The notes below the pieces were generated by a model that searched no databases, was not told where the DNA came from, and saw only the letters and a list, made by a program, of their open reading frames with translations. Both the position numbers and the translations under genes were made by a program. Below, piece after piece: positions 7,234 through 9,762 of a DNA stretch of 9,762 nucleotides. The stretch comes from Porphyromonadaceae bacterium (lineage in GTDB: Bacteria; Bacteroidota; Bacteroidia; Bacteroidales; CAMTPD01), in assembly GCA_003447595.1 (NCBI GenBank), contig DLYT01000011.1, positions 2,003 through 11,764 on the forward strand. Reading direction: 5' to 3'. Numbering within the stretch: the stretch's first letter is position 1; every line of letters starts with the position of its first letter.

Positions 7234-7281
7234 GTTTTTATTGTATATTTGTTTCGAAACGTTTATTTTAACAATAAAAAC
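7234..7281. repeat. Inverted repeat flanking the acyltransferase promoter
   Basis: GTTTTTATTGT (7234-7244) is the exact reverse complement of ACAATAAAAAC (7271-7281). Between them lie the -7 box (7244-7251) and a perfect 10-bp palindrome, GTTTCGAAAC (7251-7260), at the expected transcription start. The arrangement could be an operator or a pair of repressor sites. The preceding sequence (7204-7240) can form only a weak hairpin before a T-run, so a terminator for the lipoprotein gene is uncertain. Confidence 0.5.
7244..7251 (+). promoter_or_regulatory. -7 box for the acyltransferase gene
   Basis: TATATTTG matches TAnnTTTG exactly, with 38 nt between it and the ATG at 7290. No TTG is evident at the -33 position. 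The start point should fall within or beside the GTTTCGAAAC palindrome. Confidence 0.68.
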
Positions 7282-7289
7282 TTAGAACA

Positions 7290-8441
7290 ATGAATTCTAA
7301 AACAATTCTTTCTACTCCGGCGCATATCAATTGGATTGATTTTGCGCGTGTGGTTGCTTGTTTTTTGGTTGTATTAGCGCACTGTTGTGACCCTTTTGTA
7401 GCGCGCTTCGACGATAACCCGGTCGAGTTTCTTTCAGGTGCAGCATGGGGAAGTGCCGTGCGTCCGTGTGTTCCGCTTTTCGTAATGATTTCGGGCGTAC
7501 TCCTTTTGCCTGTGAATATGGATACGCATACGTTTTATAAGAAAAGGCTTACGCGTATCATCGCTCCATTGGTATTTTGGGGAATTGTAACGCCGATTTT
7601 GTATTATGGATATGTAAACAGTGGAGTACAACCAACCAATCTAAATCTTGCAGATTATACAACCTCTGAAATGTTGGTAAAGATCTTGACCTTTCCACTC
7701 AACTTCAATTACGACATCATTCCGTTGTGGTACTTGTATATGCTTATCGGCTTGTACTTGTTTATGCCTATCATTACACCATGGTTGCAGTCGGCAACGA
7801 AAAAAGACTTGAAGCTCTTTCTTTATATTTGGGGCTTTACGATGGTGGTGCCTTACCTGCAAATGGCAGCGCCGTTGTTGGGCTATAAAGGCAATTATGG
7901 CAACATGGGACTGTTTGGGGTGGTAGATTGGAACGCATTTGGTACGTTCTATTACTTCTCGGGCTTTTTGGGCTACCTAGTTTTAGCTTTCTATCTAAAG
8001 AAATATCCGTTGGGTTGGTCTTGGGGTAAAACTTGGGCTGTTGCTGCACCGCTTTACATCGTAGGATATTGCATCACGTATTTCGGATTCGTGCTTACAC
8101 AGAAATATTATCCGGGAAGTTATGCTCAGCTCGAAATCATTTGGTATTTCTACGGACTGAATGTGTTTATGATGACTATTGCCGCATACATCCTATTGCA
8201 AAAGGTAAATATAAAGAACGTGCGTTGGGCAAAAGCATTTGCATACGTTGCTAAACTAACATTCGGAATTTACTTGTGTCACTTCTTGTTGGTGCAAATC
8301 GGATACGACTTTGTCTATAACACAATCCCTGTAGCACCGGCATTACAAATCCCTATTATTGCGGTATTGGCCTTCACAGCCTCGGCAATTGTGGTGCTAT
8401 TGTTGTCAAAACTTCCAAAAAGCAAGTATATCATCGGTTAA
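7290..8441 (+). CDS. Integral-membrane acyltransferase, Acyl_transf_3 family (probable O-acetyltransferase)
   Basis: The 383-residue, strongly hydrophobic product has about ten predicted membrane segments and belongs to the Acyl_transf_3 family (PF01757: OafA, NodX, WecH-like). These inner-membrane enzymes transfer acetyl or other acyl groups to sugars of exopolysaccharide, O-antigen or other glycans. Family marks are INWIDFARVVACFLVVLAH with the conserved His31, RPCVPLFVMISGVLL at 58-72, FYKKRLTRIIAPLVFW at 82-97, PLWYLYMLIGLYLFMPII at 145-162 and LTFGIYLCHFLL at 323-334. Length is normal and no break is seen. It has its own -7 box and no glycan-synthesis genes beside it, so the acceptor cannot be inferred. 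A WecH-type role in enterobacterial antigen is unlikely in this phylum. The start is preceded by AGAACA with no Shine-Dalgarno sequence. Confidence 0.92.
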   Translation: MNSKTILSTPAHINWIDFARVVACFLVVLAHCCDPFVARFDDNPVEFLSGAAWGSAVRPCVPLFVMISGVLLLPVNMDTHTFYKKRLTRIIAPLVFWGIVTPILYYGYVNSGVQPTNLNLADYTTSEMLVKILTFPLNFNYDIIPLWYLYMLIGLYLFMPIITPWLQSATKKDLKLFLYIWGFTMVVPYLQMAAPLLGYKGNYGNMGLFGVVDWNAFGTFYYFSGFLGYLVLAFYLKKYPLGWSWGKTWAVAAPLYIVGYCITYFGFVLTQKYYPGSYAQLEIIWYFYGLNVFMMTIAAYILLQKVNIKNVRWAKAFAYVAKLTFGIYLCHFLLVQIGYDFVYNTIPVAPALQIPIIAVLAFTASAIVVLLLSKLPKSKYIIG

Positions 8442-8468
8442 ATCTCTGCTAGCTGTCTCTATTTTGTG

Positions 8469-8476
8469 TAGCTTTG
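8469..8476 (+). promoter_or_regulatory. -7 box for the cvfB-like gene
   Basis: TAGCTTTG matches TAnnTTTG and has 16 nt between it and the ATG at 8493, so the leader would be only about a dozen nucleotides. It lies in the 51-bp gap after the acyltransferase gene, where no terminator is visible, so read-through transcription is also possible. Short arms TATTTT (8460-8465) and AAAATA (8481-8486) flank it. Confidence 0.62.
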
Positions 8477-8492
8477 CAGTAAAATACAGAAT

Positions 8493-9347
8493 ATGGTAAA
8501 CGTAGGACGATATAATACACTAAGAGTGGTAAAAGAGGTAGACTTTGGAGTTTATCTTGATGGGGGTGATGGTTTGGAGATTCTTCTACCTACCCGCTAT
8601 GTGCCCGAAAATTGCAACGTAGATGACGAGATAGAAGTATTTATCTATCATGATAATGAAGGACGCCTTATTGCGACCACGGCTCGTCCGTATGCGCAAG
8701 TTGGCGAGTTTGATGTGATGGATGTGCGCAATACTTCAGCGTTGGGAGCTTTCCTTGACTGGGGAATTATGAAAGATATTCTAGTTCCTTTTGGCGAGCA
8801 AAACGGAAAAATGCGCGAAGGCGGTTCGTATTTGGTACATGTGTACCTTGACGAGAAAAGCGGACGTGTAGTGGCTTCGGCTCGTATTGGTCGCTTTTTG
8901 AGTCAGGAAGCACCGGAATATCAATACAACGAAAGGGTTGATCTGCTTGTTGCCGAAGAATGTGATATGGGATACAAGGTAATCATCAACAACAAGCATT
9001 TGGGATTGCTTTATCGCAACGAAGTGTTTACGGTGTTGATGAAGGGAGATCGTCTGTTTGGCTACATTAAGGAAGTGCGCCCAGATGGTAAGATTGACGT
9101 ATCGATGCACAAGCTTGGCTATGGCAAAGTAAGCACGGTTTCTGAACGTATTCTTGAATCACTGCGCGAAAACGATGGTTACTTGGAAGTAAACGACAAA
9201 ACAGATGCCGGTAAGATTTATGCGGTATTCGGTTGTAGCAAGAAGGCATTTAAGCAAGCATTAGGTTCATTATACAAACAACACTTGATTCGTTTCGAAG
9301 AAGACGGTATCGAGTTGGTTGATACAGAAGACGAAAGCGCTGATTAA
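8493..9347 (+). CDS. cvfB: CvfB-like RNA-binding protein (S1-like domains plus winged helix)
   Basis: The 284-residue protein resembles the CvfB/YitL family, cytoplasmic RNA-binding proteins; in Staphylococcus CvfB affects virulence-factor expression and binds RNA. Three S1-like OB-fold domains are visible: about 4-63 (VGRYNTLRVVKEVDFGVYLDG), 67-132 (VGEFDVMDVRNTSALGAFLDWG with DILVPFGEQ) and 140-206 (ending PDGKIDVSMHK). A C-terminal winged-helix segment follows (about 216-276: RILESLRENDGYLEVNDKT, then GCSKKAFKQALGSLYKQHLI). The tail is acidic (DTEDESAD). Length and domain order match the family. The target RNA in Bacteroidota is not known. The start ATG follows the -7 box at 8469 closely. 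The downstream AT-rich inverted repeat at 9408-9436 might serve as a weak terminator. Confidence 0.9.
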   Translation: MVNVGRYNTLRVVKEVDFGVYLDGGDGLEILLPTRYVPENCNVDDEIEVFIYHDNEGRLIATTARPYAQVGEFDVMDVRNTSALGAFLDWGIMKDILVPFGEQNGKMREGGSYLVHVYLDEKSGRVVASARIGRFLSQEAPEYQYNERVDLLVAEECDMGYKVIINNKHLGLLYRNEVFTVLMKGDRLFGYIKEVRPDGKIDVSMHKLGYGKVSTVSERILESLRENDGYLEVNDKTDAGKIYAVFGCSKKAFKQALGSLYKQHLIRFEEDGIELVDTEDESAD

Positions 9348-9407
9348 ATAACCGCAAGGCATCGTGAATAAGTATAAAGGAAACTGAAAATAGTTCACTG
9401 AAATGAA

Positions 9408-9436
9408 AATAAAGATAGTTTCTTACAATCTTTATT
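9408..9436. repeat. Inverted repeat abutting the -7 box of the beta-barrel gene
   Basis: AATAAAGAT (9408-9416) and ATCTTTATT (9428-9436) are perfect reverse complements with an 11-nt spacer. The right arm ends on the first base of the -7 box, so the dyad spans the -33 to -7 interval. It could be an operator for the outer-membrane protein gene or a weak terminator hairpin for the upstream gene. The AT-rich composition makes chance possible. Confidence 0.4.
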
Positions 9437-9443
9437 ATCTTTG
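9436..9443 (+). promoter_or_regulatory. -7 box for the outer-membrane beta-barrel gene
   Basis: TATCTTTG is an exact TAnnTTTG match, identical to the rsmE box, with 26 nt between it and the ATG at 9470. GTTTC at 9418-9422 is a poor candidate for the -33 element. Confidence 0.7.
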
Positions 9444-9469
9444 TCTCAATGAATATAAAAAATAAGAGA

Positions 9470-9762
9470 ATGAAGAAGTTACTATTATTCATGACGCTGA
9501 TCGTAATGGCGGTTTCCGCTAAAGCTCAGCAACGAGGCGATATGTCGGTAGGTACAAGCGTAGGTTACGGTTTTGGAAATAAATCGATGTATTGGGGTAT
9601 CGACTACAATTATAGCATTACGGATGCGTTTCGTATTGCACCGTCGTTTACATACCAATTTAAGAACCACGGGCGTAGTGCCGCAATGATCGATGCAGAC
9701 GCGCAATATTTGATTCCGCTTACTGAAATGGTTGGTTTTTATCCGCTTGCAGGATTGAGCCT
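9470..9762 (+). CDS. Outer-membrane beta-barrel protein, N-terminal part (runs off the window)
   Basis: Ninety-seven codons are open to the window edge with no stop. The product begins with a type I signal peptide (MKKLLLFMTLIVMAVSAKA, cleavage after AKA before QQRGD). It continues with alternating polar/aromatic strands typical of small outer-membrane barrels: MSVGTSVGYGFGNKSMYWGIDYNYSI as a strand-turn-strand, then FRIAPSFTYQF, AAMIDADAQYLIP and MVGFYPLAGL. This pattern fits the OMP_b-brl (OmpX/OmpW-like) group common in Bacteroidota. An in-frame ATG at 9449 would add seven residues (MNIKNKR) but lies at or just after the predicted transcription start, so 9470 is preferred. The full length and C-terminal signal cannot be seen. 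Confidence 0.8.
   Translation, partial: MKKLLLFMTLIVMAVSAKAQQRGDMSVGTSVGYGFGNKSMYWGIDYNYSITDAFRIAPSFTYQFKNHGRSAAMIDADAQYLIPLTEMVGFYPLAGLS

Noticed and set aside
7234..7281. Invertible promoter for phase variation
   Set aside because: The segment between the 11-bp arms is only 26 bp, far shorter than typical Bacteroides invertible promoters, and no invertase gene is nearby.
9449..9469. Upstream in-frame ATG of the beta-barrel gene
   Set aside because: It lies about 6 nt after the -7 box, at the likely transcription start, and adds MNIKNKR before a complete signal peptide.

Overview
The window looks like chromosomal DNA from the phylum Bacteroidota, most likely the order Bacteroidales. The evidence is as follows. 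Starts lack Shine-Dalgarno sequences and sit in A-rich leaders. Five of the seven genes with visible upstream DNA have a TAnnTTTG -7 box, the signature of the Bacteroidetes primary sigma factor. There is a fimbrillin-like/FISUMP surface lipoprotein and a Bacteroidetes-type CvfB S1 protein. No species can be named from this alone.

Layout, left to right: (1) 45-1262 (+), an exported DUF2264 (alpha/alpha)-toroid protein, possibly carbohydrate-active. (2) A 236-bp gap with three hairpins, the last a likely terminator, then the rsmE promoter. (3) 1499-2200 (+), RsmE, the 16S rRNA m3U1498 methyltransferase. (4) A 116-bp convergent gap filled almost entirely by five 23-bp tandem units; the last two form a perfect 20-bp inverted repeat that should act as a bidirectional terminator. 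(5) A minus-strand pair, tex (4985-2856) then ybaK (2796-2317), 59 bp apart and probably cotranscribed. (6) 5208-7175 (+), a surface lipoprotein with a fimbrillin-like N-terminal part and a FISUMP C-terminal domain. (7) 7290-8441 (+), a membrane O-acyltransferase of the Acyl_transf_3 family. (8) 8493-9347 (+), a CvfB-like RNA-binding protein with S1-like domains and a winged helix. (9) 9470 to the window edge (+), the start of an outer-membrane beta-barrel protein.

Four genes concern RNA or translation: RsmE modifies the ribosome, YbaK clears Cys-tRNA(Pro), Tex is a nucleic-acid-binding transcription factor, and CvfB is an S1 protein. The others concern the cell envelope: the DUF2264 protein, the FISUMP lipoprotein, the acyltransferase and the beta-barrel. 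Most genes have their own promoter, so this is a run of independent genes rather than one pathway.

I see no mobile element, CRISPR array, RNA gene, toxin-antitoxin or defence system. The most unusual structure is the 23-bp repeat array between rsmE and ybaK. Next come inverted repeats that flank or overlap the -7 boxes of the acyltransferase and beta-barrel genes. I found no convincing new multi-gene system.
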